Shown here: in pieces, positions 39,732 to 48,800 of the stretch
Layout of the letters: each line of letters starts with the position of its first letter
Numbering within the stretch: the first letter of the stretch is position 1
NCBI GenBank assembly: GCA_900552105.1
Contig: URYH01000005.1
Coordinates: forward strand, 1 to 50,403
From: an uncultured Eubacteriales bacterium
GTDB lineage: Bacteria > Bacillota > Clostridia > Christensenellales > UBA1242
Direction of reading: 5' to 3'
DNA length: 50,403 bases
Notes under the pieces: model-generated
What the model was told of the DNA's origin: nothing
Database searches by the model: none
What the model saw: the letters and a program-made list of their open reading frames with translations, nothing else
Translations under genes and position numbers: made by a program

Positions 39732-41955
39732 AAATTTCTTCCGCTTTTTTGAATTCTTTTATGATTAGGTTTTTGAGCATTGTGTTGCGTTTTGCGGTGT
39801 GCGTGCTTGCAATCATTCTTCGCATATTTTTCTTTTCGCCAACAAGCACAACTGCACGTTTTGCACGCGTGACTGCGGTGTAGAAAAGGTTGCGTGTGAG
39901 AATCATTTGACTTCCGGCAATCATTGGCATCACGACAATATCAAACTCGCAACCTTGGCTTTTGTGGACGGTTATTGCATAAGATAGGGTGATGTCTTGA
40001 AGTTCCACGCGAGTGTAAACTGCCTCTCTCCCATCTTCAAACCAAATGATTGCTTCACTTGTGTCGCGGTCAATGTCGTGAATATAACCGATGTCGCCGT
40101 TGAAAACGCCAAGCCCAGTTTCTTGCAAAACACCATTTTTTCTCGTCCATTCGATGTCGTAGTTGTTGACTGTCTGCATAACTTTGTCGCCACGGCGAAA
40201 TGTTGTTTGTCCGATTGTTATTTCGTGCTTGCCAAGAGACGGCGGATTGAGTTTGTCTTGAAGTTCGCGATTGAGGTTGATTGTTCCACAAATGCCCGCT
40301 TTGAGTGGGGCAATGACTTGAATTTTTGTTGTGTCAATATTGAAATGATTGGGAAGACGCTCTGTGACAAGTGTTATGATTGAGTTTTTTATGTCTTCTG
40401 TGTCGGTTTTGCTTTCGAAAAAGAAATCGTCTTTTGAATTGTCGAGTTCTGGCATTTCGCCCGCATTAATCAGGTGAGCATTTGAAACAATGAGAGAATT
40501 TTCGTCCTGCCTAAAAATTTTTGTCAGATATGTTGTTGGCACGGTTTCGCTCTGCAAAATGTCTTTGAGGACATTTCCCGCGCCAACTGATGGGAGTTGG
40601 TCCTTGTCGCCAACAAGAATAAGTTTGCAGTCGCGTGGCAAGGCTTTGAGAAGTGAATGCATGAGAAGGCAATCAACCATTGACACCTCGTCAACAATAA
40701 CAACGCCAAAGGGCAGGGGCTCATGTTCATTATATTTGAAATTGACTTTTCGACCGACAAATTCGAGTTCCAAAAGACGGTGTATTGTCTTTGCTTCAAC
40801 CCCCGTGCTTTCAGAAAGCCTTTTTGCTGCGCGTCCTGTTGGGGCGACAAGTGCAATCGTTTTTCCCATTTGTTTGAGAATGGACATAACGCATTTTATT
40901 ATTGTTGTTTTTCCAGTTCCTGGCCCGCCAGTGATGATTGAAACGGGGTTTTTGACAGACATCTCAATTGCGCGTTTTTGTTCGTCATGAAATTTTATGT
41001 TGTTGAATGTTTCAAAAAGACTAATTTCATCTTGTAGGTCAAACTCATCCTTATTTTGACAGGTTGAAAGCATTGCGAGTTTTTTTGCAATTCCGAGTTC
41101 GGTGTTATAGTATTTTTGAAGTTCATAGCCTTGAATTTTGTCGTTGTAAATCTTTATTATGAGTTTGTCGAAAATTAGTGCATCAATCACATTCTCAAAT
41201 TTTTCAGAGATTTCATCTGTGCTGTATCCCAAAAGTTTTGCAACTTGTGAAAGCAGGTCGTGGGCGGGGAGAAAAGTGTTTCCAGATTTTTCGCAACCTT
41301 CATTCAAGCAGTGCAAAACAGCCGCTCTCACACGGAAAATACTTTCTTTTTCAATGCCCATGGAATATGCAATTCGGTCGGCGGTCAAGAAGCCAATTCC
41401 GTCAACATCTTCAACAAGCTTATATGGATTTTCTTGCATCAAATCAACTGTTTTGTCGCCGTAAGCGGCATAAATTTTGAGTGCCATGTTGATTGATATT
41501 TCATATTTTTGCAAAAACATCAATGAGCGTTGCATTTTTTTTAGGTTCGTGAAGTTTTCGGCAATAACCTCAGCTTTGTGGTTGCTTATTCCTCGAACTT
41601 TTGAAAGCTTTTCAGGCGAAAATTCAATCACGTCAAGCGTTTGGTCGCCAAATTTTTCAACCATAGACTTTGCTGTCACGGGGCCAACGCCCGGAATGAG
41701 TCCGCTTGACAGATATTTTTCAATCCCTTCTGCTGTTGTTGGCTCAACAATCTCTGCACTTTCAACAGAAAATTGTTCGCCATATTTTTTGTTCATGACG
41801 AAGTTTCCTTCAAGTCGCACACTTTGACCCGATTTTACGCTCAAAAATTTTCCGACAACAACAGTTTTTTCTTTGCCACGAGAAACAACGGCCACAGTGT
41901 AGCCGTTTTCTTCATTTCGGAATATGATGTCTTCAACTTCGCCAATTAATGTCAT
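39724..41955 (-). CDS. recD2: RecD2-type ATP-dependent DNA helicase
   Basis: 5'-3' superfamily 1 helicase found without RecBC, acting in DNA repair. The product is about 743 residues: an N-terminal OB-like domain, helix-hairpin-helix repeats (GLIPGVGPVTAKSMVEKFG; KVRGISNHKAEVIAE; VDGIGFLTADRIA), Walker A GGPGTGKTTIIK, Walker B VIVDEVSMVD, and the C-terminal LSYAITVHKSQGCEFD and TRAKRAVVLVG motifs of helicase domain 2B. ATG at 41955 (MTLIGEVEDI, the family start) is chosen; the TTG at 41973 is also in frame. GGAG lies only 2 nt from the ATG, so the start is a little uncertain. First gene of the operon to divIC. Confidence 0.95.
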   Translation of the reverse strand: MTLIGEVEDIIFRNEENGYTVAVVSRGKEKTVVVGKFLSVKSGQSVRLEGNFVMNKKYGEQFSVESAEIVEPTTAEGIEKYLSSGLIPGVGPVTAKSMVEKFGDQTLDVIEFSPEKLSKVRGISNHKAEVIAENFTNLKKMQRSLMFLQKYEISINMALKIYAAYGDKTVDLMQENPYKLVEDVDGIGFLTADRIAYSMGIEKESIFRVRAAVLHCLNEGCEKSGNTFLPAHDLLSQVAKLLGYSTDEISEKFENVIDALIFDKLIIKIYNDKIQGYELQKYYNTELGIAKKLAMLSTCQNKDEFDLQDEISLFETFNNIKFHDEQKRAIEMSVKNPVSIITGGPGTGKTTIIKCVMSILKQMGKTIALVAPTGRAAKRLSESTGVEAKTIHRLLELEFVGRKVNFKYNEHEPLPFGVVIVDEVSMVDCLLMHSLLKALPRDCKLILVGDKDQLPSVGAGNVLKDILQSETVPTTYLTKIFRQDENSLIVSNAHLINAGEMPELDNSKDDFFFESKTDTEDIKNSIITLVTERLPNHFNIDTTKIQVIAPLKAGICGTINLNRELQDKLNPPSLGKHEITIGQTTFRRGDKVMQTVNNYDIEWTRKNGVLQETGLGVFNGDIGYIHDIDRDTSEAIIWFEDGREAVYTRVELQDITLSYAITVHKSQGCEFDIVVMPMIAGSQMILTRNLFYTAVTRAKRAVVLVGEKKNMRRMIASTHTAKRNTMLKNLIIKEFKKAEEIYG

Positions 41956-42027
41956 AACTCCAATATAAACCAATCCACAATTTTTTGCAAGAAATTGCCA
42001 AGTGTTTAATTTTGTTCGTTCAAATGT

Positions 42028-42056
42028 TTGCCAAAAAAAATTATGAAATATATACT
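42028..42056 (+). promoter_or_regulatory. Leaderless promoter of the MarR-like gene
   Basis: TTGCCA (42028-42033), 17-nt spacer, TATACT (42051-42056), then 6 nt and ATG at 42063. Both boxes match 5 of 6 consensus bases, and there is no Shine-Dalgarno: the clearest leaderless case in the window. Confidence 0.65.
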
Positions 42057-42062
42057 AAAAAT

Positions 42063-42467
42063 ATGGAAAAAAGAGAAGAATTTGCCAGACGTCTTCTTGA
42101 AATTCGAATTTTGTCCGATAATATTTGCGATGGCTGGAATCGAAAAAACATTGAAGTCTATCAAAAAATAATGTTTCTTATTGACGAATACGGAGTGTGT
42201 TCGCCAAGTCTTTTGATAAGCAAAATCGGCATAAAAAAATCCAATCTCGCTCTCGCGTGCAAAACTCTTCTCGAACATGGCAAAATAACAAAAATCAATT
42301 CGCAAGAAGACAAGCGCCAAATCTTCTACAAACTAACAGAAAAGGGCAGGGACGAAATAAATAAAATTGTTGGCAACATTGAGCATATGTTTCGACAAAG
42401 TGAAATTGGCAAAAATGAGTATCAAAACATGGCGCGCGTTTGCGACATTTTGAACAAAAAAATATAA
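42063..42467 (+). CDS. MarR-like winged-helix regulator
   Basis: A 134-residue protein with N-terminal helices, then a winged helix-turn-helix: YGVCSPSLLISKIGIKKSNLALACKTLLEHG is the helix-turn-helix with recognition helix and KITKINSQEDKRQIFYKLTEKG the wing with the DxRxxxYxLTxxG pattern of MarR proteins. Such dimers repress nearby genes until a ligand binds. It is divergent from recD2 (107 nt apart), so it may control that operon or itself. The frame is open from 41985, but the promoter lies within that extension. Confidence 0.85.
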   Translation: MEKREEFARRLLEIRILSDNICDGWNRKNIEVYQKIMFLIDEYGVCSPSLLISKIGIKKSNLALACKTLLEHGKITKINSQEDKRQIFYKLTEKGRDEINKIVGNIEHMFRQSEIGKNEYQNMARVCDILNKKI

Positions 42468-42505
42468 AGATTCAAAAATTAAATCAATAAATTGTTAATA
42501 AAAAA

Positions 42506-42540
42506 AGAACAGCAAGTTTTCGCTGTTCTATTCTTTTTTT
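42506..42540. terminator. Bidirectional terminator between the MarR-like gene and the 42544 gene
   Basis: AGAACAGC pairs with GCTGTTCT, flanked by an A-run and followed by TTCTTTTTTT. Confidence 0.85.
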
Positions 42541-42543
42541 TAT

Positions 42544-43101
42544 TTAAGCTTTTTCTCTCATTGTTTTGAAAACAACGTTGATCATGTCATCAATATATTT
42601 GTTGTCTTTGATAAGAGATTCAAGAGGTTTTTTCTCGTCACATTCTTTTGCTGATGTTGTGAGGCAGTATAGGTTTTCTCCAATTTCAACAAAAATTTGC
42701 AATGAATAACTCGTTGTCACGTTTGTTTTGATTTGCATGATGTTGATGAAGCATTGTTTGTCAAGAAGTTTTCCCTTTTTGTAGAAAAGTGGACGAATGA
42801 AATCTGTTTTTGTCACAGCATAGCCGTCAGCGTTTTCTTTGATGTAGTCATTGATGTCAGAAACTGCAGAATTATCTTCTGAAAATGAATCGAGTTGAGC
42901 TTTGAGTTCTTTCAAAAATTCAGCACCAACTGGACCATAATTGAAAATGCTAACAACATCATAACTTTTTTGCTCATTTGCGACTGCATAGCCATATTCG
43001 CAAGGAGTGTATTCGTTGTTTACGATTGAGAAATCAGCATAATGGTCAGGCTTTATTCTTTTCCAATCTGCTGGTTTGTCGAATGTGATTAAATTTGCCA
43101 T
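42544..43101 (-). CDS. Hypothetical protein
   Basis: A 185-residue soluble protein that I do not recognise. The sequence ITFDKPADWKRIKPDHYADF and VTTSYSLQIFVEIGENLYCLTTSA suggests an alpha/beta fold with a twisted sheet, of the sort seen in PsbP/Mog1-like proteins, but this is a weak impression. The ATG at 43101 is set by GGAGG on its upstream side; the frame continues 12 nt further without a better start. No signal peptide. Promoter not identified. Confidence 0.7.
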   Translation of the reverse strand: MANLITFDKPADWKRIKPDHYADFSIVNNEYTPCEYGYAVANEQKSYDVVSIFNYGPVGAEFLKELKAQLDSFSEDNSAVSDINDYIKENADGYAVTKTDFIRPLFYKKGKLLDKQCFINIMQIKTNVTTSYSLQIFVEIGENLYCLTTSAKECDEKKPLESLIKDNKYIDDMINVVFKTMREKA

Positions 43102-43252
43102 AAAAACCTCCAAATTCTGCTTTTATTGTATCCATTTTTGCCTTGTATGTCAATCAATTTTATGTAAACAATTGACGCAAAGCACCAAGCTGTATATTTA
43201 TGCATAAAAATTTATAAAAATGAATATTTTTTCAAAATTTTCAAAAACCTGC

Positions 43253-43281
43253 TTGACATGACAATTGTTATATTATATATT
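43253..43281 (+). promoter_or_regulatory. Promoter of the paralogous pair
   Basis: TTGACA (43253-43258), 17-nt spacer, TATATT (43276-43281). The rest of 43114-43315 shows no gene. Confidence 0.75.
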
Positions 43282-43315
43282 TGTTATAACTTTAGCGCGT
43301 CGCATGGAGAACAAG

Positions 43316-44263
43316 ATGAAATGCAAGAAAAGATATAACATACTTTTTAGCATGATGTTGCTGATTATTGTGGGATCAGTGGCTGTTCTTTTTGCAAAAG
43401 ACAAACTTGATCACGTTTCCGGCGATAATGCTGGGGATATTGTTGACATTGTTGACAACGACGCAAACTCTTTCAAAAATCCGGACGCAGCATTGCAAAG
43501 AGCAAACTTTAATAACTTTTCAACAGCACTCAAACATTCGCAAGCGTTTTTGAAAAGAACAGACTATTACAAGACTCGTGCAAGAGGTATGATTTCGCAA
43601 GATGTGAAGGGGATTGCAACAATCACGCAATATCTTGGCATTGACACAAAAATGGATAACAAAACAAAAACCGCTTACTCCGTTGTTGGAACTTGGGGCG
43701 AAGAAAATAGCAAAATAAAAGAAAACACTGGATTTGAATTTGTCACTTTGAAAGACGGGGTTTCATATCGCAGAACACACAACAGAACTCCTGATTATTC
43801 AGAATTCGATTTTACAAATGAAGAAGTCATTAAATTCACAACGCAAGATTTTATAAATGGTTGGGCAATTCTTCCGGAAAAAGTTTTCACAACATTCACG
43901 GTGTCAAAAGTTCGAATGGGGACAATGACAAAGCCAAACAAAGGTAGCGTTGCTTTCAGATTGAGCTTTACGGTTGACAAGCACGATATTCTTGATGATG
44001 CAACAGTTTTTATCAAAACGATGTGCAGAAACACAGATTTGGCAAAAAGCATCAATCCGGCTTTTGAAGATGGAGTTGTTACCATTGACCTCGATATGTA
44101 TGGCAGACCAATAACAACAATATTTTCATTTAAATATGAACTTGATTTGCGTCCGGCGGGAATTCCACTTTCAGGACTTAAAGGGGCATTGTCATATACG
44201 CAAAGATTTTATGATTATGGCAAAGTAAACAATATCACACCACTGCCTGAAAGGGTGGGCTAA
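43316..44263 (+). CDS. Membrane-anchored extracytoplasmic protein, paralogue 1
   Basis: A 315-residue protein with a basic start and a single N-terminal hydrophobic segment (about 10-28), then an extracellular domain of unknown family. ATG at 43316 lies 6 nt behind GGAG; the in-frame ATG at 43304 and the start at 43265 are less likely. The next gene is a paralogue: both share FNNFSTALKH/FNNFNTALRH, NTGFEFV/NTGYEFV, WAILPEKVFT/WSILPEEAFT, YGRPI and GIPLSGLKG/GIPLSGLTG near the C-terminus. No Cys lipobox, so it is anchored by the helix. Function unknown. Confidence 0.75.
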   Translation: MKCKKRYNILFSMMLLIIVGSVAVLFAKDKLDHVSGDNAGDIVDIVDNDANSFKNPDAALQRANFNNFSTALKHSQAFLKRTDYYKTRARGMISQDVKGIATITQYLGIDTKMDNKTKTAYSVVGTWGEENSKIKENTGFEFVTLKDGVSYRRTHNRTPDYSEFDFTNEEVIKFTTQDFINGWAILPEKVFTTFTVSKVRMGTMTKPNKGSVAFRLSFTVDKHDILDDATVFIKTMCRNTDLAKSINPAFEDGVVTIDLDMYGRPITTIFSFKYELDLRPAGIPLSGLKGALSYTQRFYDYGKVNNITPLPERVG

Positions 44264-44296
44264 CAAACAAAATCAACACAAGGAATTGTTATTGTT

Positions 44297-45208
44297 ATGG
44301 AATATAAAAAGAAATATAACTTCATAGTTTGCTTTATGTTGTTCGTGATAACACTGTCAGCGACAATGTTTTTCTTTCTCCCAAAAATGAAAGATGTTGA
44401 AAGCGAAAAAAATAATGAAATCTCAGATATTCGACAAGAAGAGGATCAGGCTGGAGATAACTTCTCGACTTTGAATGAAGTTAAATTTAATAATTTTAAC
44501 ACTGCGCTTAGACATGCCTACAACTATCTTGACAATACTGCAGGATACAAAAGTACAACGTATGGAAAGTTTTCACTCAACATCAAAAATCTTGTCAACA
44601 TTGAACAAACAATAAGATTAACTTCTGAGATAAACAACAAAGACAATTCCAGCCGTTCAACAGTTTGCACCTATGGTGACGGAAAAATCAAAAACAACAC
44701 AGGATATGAATTTGTCAAAATTGATGACGAGGTCATGACAAGAAAAAGTCGCGACAGAGTTGAGGGTGGATTTAACTATGAGGGAAAAGAAGTTTCAACA
44801 TTTTCCACGCAACAATTTCTTGACGAATGGAGTATTTTGCCAGAAGAAGCATTCACAAGATTTCCGCTTTCAAAAGTAATCAATGGAAACATGACAAAAA
44901 ATGCAAAGCAATACATACTTACTTTCACAATCGATAGTGGCGAAATGCTTAAAAATAACATTGTTTTTGTCAAGAGATTTTTTGATAATTCTGAAAACAG
45001 CAAACAAATCAATCCATCATTCACAAACATGAGCATTGAGTTGACTCTTGATGAATATGGACGACCAATCAAAGCAAAATACAACACAAGTTTTTATGAT
45101 CTAAACTTGTATGGTGTTGGAATTCCGCTTTCTGGCCTTACAGGGAAAGTGTCATACACTCAACAGTTCTACGCTTATGGTCAAAAAATTCAAATCGATA
45201 GAATTTAA
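44297..45208 (+). CDS. Membrane-anchored extracytoplasmic protein, paralogue 2
   Basis: A 303-residue protein with an N-terminal membrane helix (about 8-28) and an extracellular domain. It is clearly related to the upstream gene over the whole domain, including SYTQQFYAYG at the end, so the pair arose by tandem duplication and has diverged a good deal. It starts 33 nt after the first and is probably cotranscribed, with a GGAATT site before the ATG. A terminator follows. Function unknown. Confidence 0.75.
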   Translation: MEYKKKYNFIVCFMLFVITLSATMFFFLPKMKDVESEKNNEISDIRQEEDQAGDNFSTLNEVKFNNFNTALRHAYNYLDNTAGYKSTTYGKFSLNIKNLVNIEQTIRLTSEINNKDNSSRSTVCTYGDGKIKNNTGYEFVKIDDEVMTRKSRDRVEGGFNYEGKEVSTFSTQQFLDEWSILPEEAFTRFPLSKVINGNMTKNAKQYILTFTIDSGEMLKNNIVFVKRFFDNSENSKQINPSFTNMSIELTLDEYGRPIKAKYNTSFYDLNLYGVGIPLSGLTGKVSYTQQFYAYGQKIQIDRI

Positions 45209-45215
45209 ACAAATC

Positions 45216-45249
45216 AAAACAAGGGAACTTCCCTTGTTTTTTCTTTATA
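45216..45249 (+). terminator. Terminator of the paralogous pair
   Basis: AAAACAAGGG, AACTT-type loop, CCCTTGTTTT, then TTCTTTAT. Confidence 0.85.
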
Positions 45250-45282
45250 TATAAATATATATTAATAATCTTTAAAAAAATA

Positions 45283-45311
45283 TTGACATCATTTTGCTAA
45301 TTTGTTAAAAT
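45283..45311 (+). promoter_or_regulatory. Promoter of the rpsL-rpsG-fusA operon
   Basis: TTGACA (45283-45288), 17-nt spacer, TAAAAT (45306-45311). It precedes a leader of about 185 nt. Confidence 0.88.
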
Positions 45312-45317
45312 GCCACT

Positions 45318-45498
45318 TGTAATCTCTTGGGATTGCATTATTTTTTCAAACATATAAACGACAGGTCGCACGCCTGTGCTGACCGAAACGGAGAAATCCT
45401 GAACTTATGGATTTGGTCCATAAGGTGTTCGTGGTGTTTGCAAAGAAAAACATTGCATGGAAAGGGTTGATTTCCTTGCGCAAAATTTTTATAGGAGG
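45318..45498 (+). promoter_or_regulatory. Structured 5' leader of the str operon
   Basis: The leader holds at least two stems: ACAGG...CCTGT around GGTCGCACG, and CTTATGGA, TTTGG loop, TCCATAAG, followed by GTGTTCGTGGTGTTTGC. It has no intrinsic terminator. Such a leader before rpsL suggests autogenous control by a ribosomal protein (S7 does this in E. coli, at a different place), but the specific motif is not one I can name. Confidence 0.55.
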
Positions 45499-45504
45499 AA
45501 AAGT

Positions 45505-45876
45505 ATGCCAACAATCAATCAATTGGTTAGACAAGGAAGAAAAACTTTTGACAAAAAATCAAAATCACCTCTTCTCGACGAATGTCCACAAAAACGTGGC
45601 GTTTGCTTGTCTGTTAAAACGACTTCGCCTAAAAAACCAAACTCTGCTTTGAGAAAGATTGCTCGTGTTCGTTTGTCAAACAAAACCGAAGCAACTTGCT
45701 ACATTCCAGGAATTGGTCACAACCTTCAAGAGCATAGCGTTGTTCTTGTTCGTGGCGGAAGAGTTAGGGATTTGCCTGGTGTTAGATACCACATTGTTCG
45801 TGGCTCTCTTGATACCGCTGGTGTTGCAAAACGTAAACAATCAAGATCAAAATACGGTGCAAAACGTCCTAAATAA
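45505..45876 (+). CDS. rpsL: 30S ribosomal protein S12
   Basis: Decoding-site protein of the small subunit. The 123-residue protein starts MPTINQLVRQGRK and contains the conserved TSPKKPNSALRK and PGIGHNLQEHSVVLVRGGR blocks. Lys42 (in TTSPKKPNSA) and Lys87 (in LVRGGRVRDLPG the residue is R/K region), where streptomycin resistance changes occur, fall in the normal wild-type context. AGGAGG precedes the ATG at 45505; the frame's earlier open part lies in the leader. First gene of rpsL-rpsG-fusA. Confidence 0.98.
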   Translation: MPTINQLVRQGRKTFDKKSKSPLLDECPQKRGVCLSVKTTSPKKPNSALRKIARVRLSNKTEATCYIPGIGHNLQEHSVVLVRGGRVRDLPGVRYHIVRGSLDTAGVAKRKQSRSKYGAKRPK

Positions 45877-45906
45877 TCATTTTTTTAAAATCTATAAGGA
45901 GGAAAT

Positions 45907-46380
45907 ATGCCAAGAAGAAATAGTGTGGTAAAAAAAGATGTTTTACCAGATCCAGTATATTCAAGCAAACTTGTGACAAAACTTATTAATCAAGTTATGG
46001 TTGACGGAAAACGTGCAATCGCACAACACATCGTTTATAGTGCATTTGATATCATCAAAGAAAAAACTGGCGGCGATGCTCTTGACGTTTTCAACACAGC
46101 AGTTGAAAATGTAAAACCTGTTCTTGAAACAAAAGGCCGTCGTGTTGGCGGTGCAACCTATCAAGTTCCAATGGAAATCCGTCCAGAACGTCGTCAAACA
46201 CTTGCAATTCGTTGGATAGTTATGTTTGCTCGCAAACGCAACGGAGAACGCAATATGGACGAAAAACTTGCCGGCGAACTTATCGATGCATACAACCAAA
46301 CCGGTGCTTCAATCAAAAAACGCGATGAAATGCATAGAATGGCAGAAGCGAACAAGGCATTCGCTCACTACAAATGGTAA
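45907..46380 (+). CDS. rpsG: 30S ribosomal protein S7
   Basis: Primary binding protein of the 3' major domain of 16S rRNA. The 157-residue protein starts MPRRNSVVKKDVLPDPVYSS (20 residues), and includes KLINQVMVDGKRAIAQHIVY, VKPVLETKGRRVGGATYQVP (block) and the C-terminal KRDEMHRMAEANKAFAHYKW. AAGGAGG precedes the ATG. Separated from rpsL by 30 nt. The gap of about 330 nt after it holds R2-type elements and no gene. Confidence 0.98.
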   Translation: MPRRNSVVKKDVLPDPVYSSKLVTKLINQVMVDGKRAIAQHIVYSAFDIIKEKTGGDALDVFNTAVENVKPVLETKGRRVGGATYQVPMEIRPERRQTLAIRWIVMFARKRNGERNMDEKLAGELIDAYNQTGASIKKRDEMHRMAEANKAFAHYKW

Positions 46381-46600
46381 TTTTTGTTTGAAATTTGGCG
46401 ATTGTCTTCGTTTCTGTTTGCGATTTGCACAAGTCATTTAGGAAAACTAAACTCCTTGCACAAATAGCAAACGAGCCTCGACACTCATTAAAATTTCGAA
46501 CAAAAATCCGCTGACAAGATAGGTGAGGTGCACAAGTCATTTAGGGAATGCCCAACTCCTTGTGCAAATTACGACCGAGTCTCGATGTGCATCAAAATCT
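46381..46600 (+). repeat. Two R2-type apex elements between rpsG and fusA
   Basis: The apex GTCATTTAGG...ACTAAACTCC appears at 46433-46455 and, altered, as GTCATTTAGGG...CCCAACTCC at 46536-46559. The second is closed by GCACAAG/CTTGTGC. GAGCCTCG or GAGTCTCG follows each, like GAGCCTTG in the other copies. They lie inside an essential operon, so fusA must be transcribed through them or from its own promoter. Confidence 0.7.
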
Positions 46601-46711
46601 TATTCTTAAATTTAATCAAAACAAACTTTTACGTTTACAAATCATTCGTTTGCTTTTATATTCAACCCATATAAAAGCGGACGCAAAAATCTTATTAAAA
46701 GGAAAAAAAAT

Positions 46712-48784
46712 ATGGCAGAAGATCTACACTTGACAAGAAACATTGGTATTATGGCGCATATCGATGCAGGAAAGACGACAACAACAGAAAGAATTCTTTA
46801 CTACACCGGAAAAAGTCATAAAATCGGAGAAGTTCACGATGGTCAAGCAACAATGGACTGGATGGCTCAAGAACAAGAGCGTGGAATCACCATTACTTCG
46901 GCTTGCACAACTTGCTTTTGGAAAAACCACAAAATCAACATCATCGACACCCCAGGGCACGTTGACTTCACAATAGAAGTTCTTCGTTCTTTGAAAGTTC
47001 TTGATGGTGCAGTTTTGGTTTTGAGTGCACGTGACAAGGTTCAACCTCAAACAGAAACTGTTTGGCGTCAAGCAACAGAATGCAAAGTTCCAGTTATCAT
47101 TTATGTTAACAAAATGGATAGAGACGACGCATATTTTGATAAATGCGTTGAATCTGTTGAACAAAGACTTCACACAAAACCTCTTCCTCTTCAAATGCCA
47201 ATCGGCATGGCTGAAGACTTTAAAGGGGTTATTGACCTTCTCAAAATGAAAGCATATATCCCAGAAGATGACATGGGAAAAATCATTGACGAAGTTGAAA
47301 TCCCTGAAGAACTCAAGGCGGAAGCTCAAAAACGTCACGACGCATTGATTGAATCAATCGTCGAAACTGACGACGCTCTCCTTGAACGTTATTTTGAAGG
47401 CGATGAAATTTCAATGGACGAACTCAAAAATGCAATCAGAAAGGCAACAATCGCAAAAGTTGTCACTCCAATGCTTTGTGGTTCATCATACAAAAACAAA
47501 GGTGTTCAAAACTTGCTCGATGCAATGGTTGAATATCTTCCATCTCCTCTCGACATTCCACCAATCAAGGGAATCAACCCAAACACGGAACAAGAGGAAG
47601 AAAGAGAAGCAGATGCCAATGCACCTCTTTCAGGACTTGCATTCAAGATTGCAACTGACCCATTTGTTGGGGGACTCACATTCTTCAGAGTTTATTCTGG
47701 TGTTTTGAAAGCGGGCAGTTATGTTTATAACTCAATCACTGGAAAAACAGAACGTGTTGGACGTCTCATCAGAATGCACGCAAACAACAGAACTGAAATC
47801 AGTGAGGTTGGCGCAGGTGATATTGCTGCGATTGTTGGACTCAAAGACACAATCACAGGACACACACTTTGTGACGAAAAACACCCAATTCAACTTGAAA
47901 GCATGAACTTCCCAGAACCAGTTATTCAACTTGCAATCGAACCAAAAACAAAAGATATGCAAGAAAAAATGGCTTTGGCGCTTGCAAAACTTTCAAGAGA
48001 AGACCCTTCATTCAGAGTTTCGACAAATGAAGAAACAGGACAAACTCTCATTGCCGGCATGGGCGAACTTCACTTGGAAATTATTGTTGACAGACTTCTT
48101 CGTGAATTCAAAGTTGAAGCAAATGTTGGAAATCCTCAAGTTTCATATCGTGAAACAATCAGAAAACCAGTTAACGCAGAAGGAAAATATATCCGTCAAT
48201 CAGGTGGTAAAGGTCAATATGGTCACTGCTTGATCAAAATGGAACCTTTGGAACGCGGCGCTGGATATGAATTCGTTGATGCAACAGTTGGTGGCTCAAT
48301 TCCAAAAGAATATATTCAACCAATCAACAATGGTATCAAAGAAGCTCGTATGTGCGGTGTTGTTGCAGGATACGAAACAGTTGACTTCAGAGTCACAGTT
48401 TATGACGGATCTTTCCACGAAGTTGACTCATCTGAAATGGCATTTAAGATTGCTGGTTCTTTGGCTTTCAAAGACGGTGCGGCAAAAGCAGATCCAGTTC
48501 TTTTGGAACCAATTATGAAAGTCACAGTTGAAGTTCCTGATGATTACCTTGGAACTGTTATGGGCAACTTGACCTCACGTCGCGGAATTCTTCTTGGAAA
48601 TGAATCACTTCCAGGAATTCAAAGAATCAACGCTGAAGTTCCACTTGCAGAAATGTTTGGATATGCAACAGACCTTCGTTCTCAAACACAAGGAAGAGGA
48701 ACATTCGTTATGGAACCTCTCAAATATCAAGAAGTTCCAAAATCAATCACCGAAAAAGTTGTTGGTGAGAGAAATAAAAAGTAA
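46712..48784 (+). CDS. fusA: Elongation factor G
   Basis: Translocase GTPase of protein synthesis, also acting in ribosome recycling. The 690-residue protein shows the G1 P-loop AHIDAGKT (15-22), the switch region GITITSA, DTPGHVDF, NKMD, then domain II and the domain III-V blocks including GELHLEII and RGxGxF-like RGTFVMEPLKYQEVP at the C-terminus. AAAAGGAAAA precedes the ATG. Third gene of the str operon, but separated from rpsG by about 330 nt of structured repeats. Confidence 0.98.
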   Translation: MAEDLHLTRNIGIMAHIDAGKTTTTERILYYTGKSHKIGEVHDGQATMDWMAQEQERGITITSACTTCFWKNHKINIIDTPGHVDFTIEVLRSLKVLDGAVLVLSARDKVQPQTETVWRQATECKVPVIIYVNKMDRDDAYFDKCVESVEQRLHTKPLPLQMPIGMAEDFKGVIDLLKMKAYIPEDDMGKIIDEVEIPEELKAEAQKRHDALIESIVETDDALLERYFEGDEISMDELKNAIRKATIAKVVTPMLCGSSYKNKGVQNLLDAMVEYLPSPLDIPPIKGINPNTEQEEEREADANAPLSGLAFKIATDPFVGGLTFFRVYSGVLKAGSYVYNSITGKTERVGRLIRMHANNRTEISEVGAGDIAAIVGLKDTITGHTLCDEKHPIQLESMNFPEPVIQLAIEPKTKDMQEKMALALAKLSREDPSFRVSTNEETGQTLIAGMGELHLEIIVDRLLREFKVEANVGNPQVSYRETIRKPVNAEGKYIRQSGGKGQYGHCLIKMEPLERGAGYEFVDATVGGSIPKEYIQPINNGIKEARMCGVVAGYETVDFRVTVYDGSFHEVDSSEMAFKIAGSLAFKDGAAKADPVLLEPIMKVTVEVPDDYLGTVMGNLTSRRGILLGNESLPGIQRINAEVPLAEMFGYATDLRSQTQGRGTFVMEPLKYQEVPKSITEKVVGERNKK

Positions 48785-48800
48785 TTTTGTTGAAGAGTAT

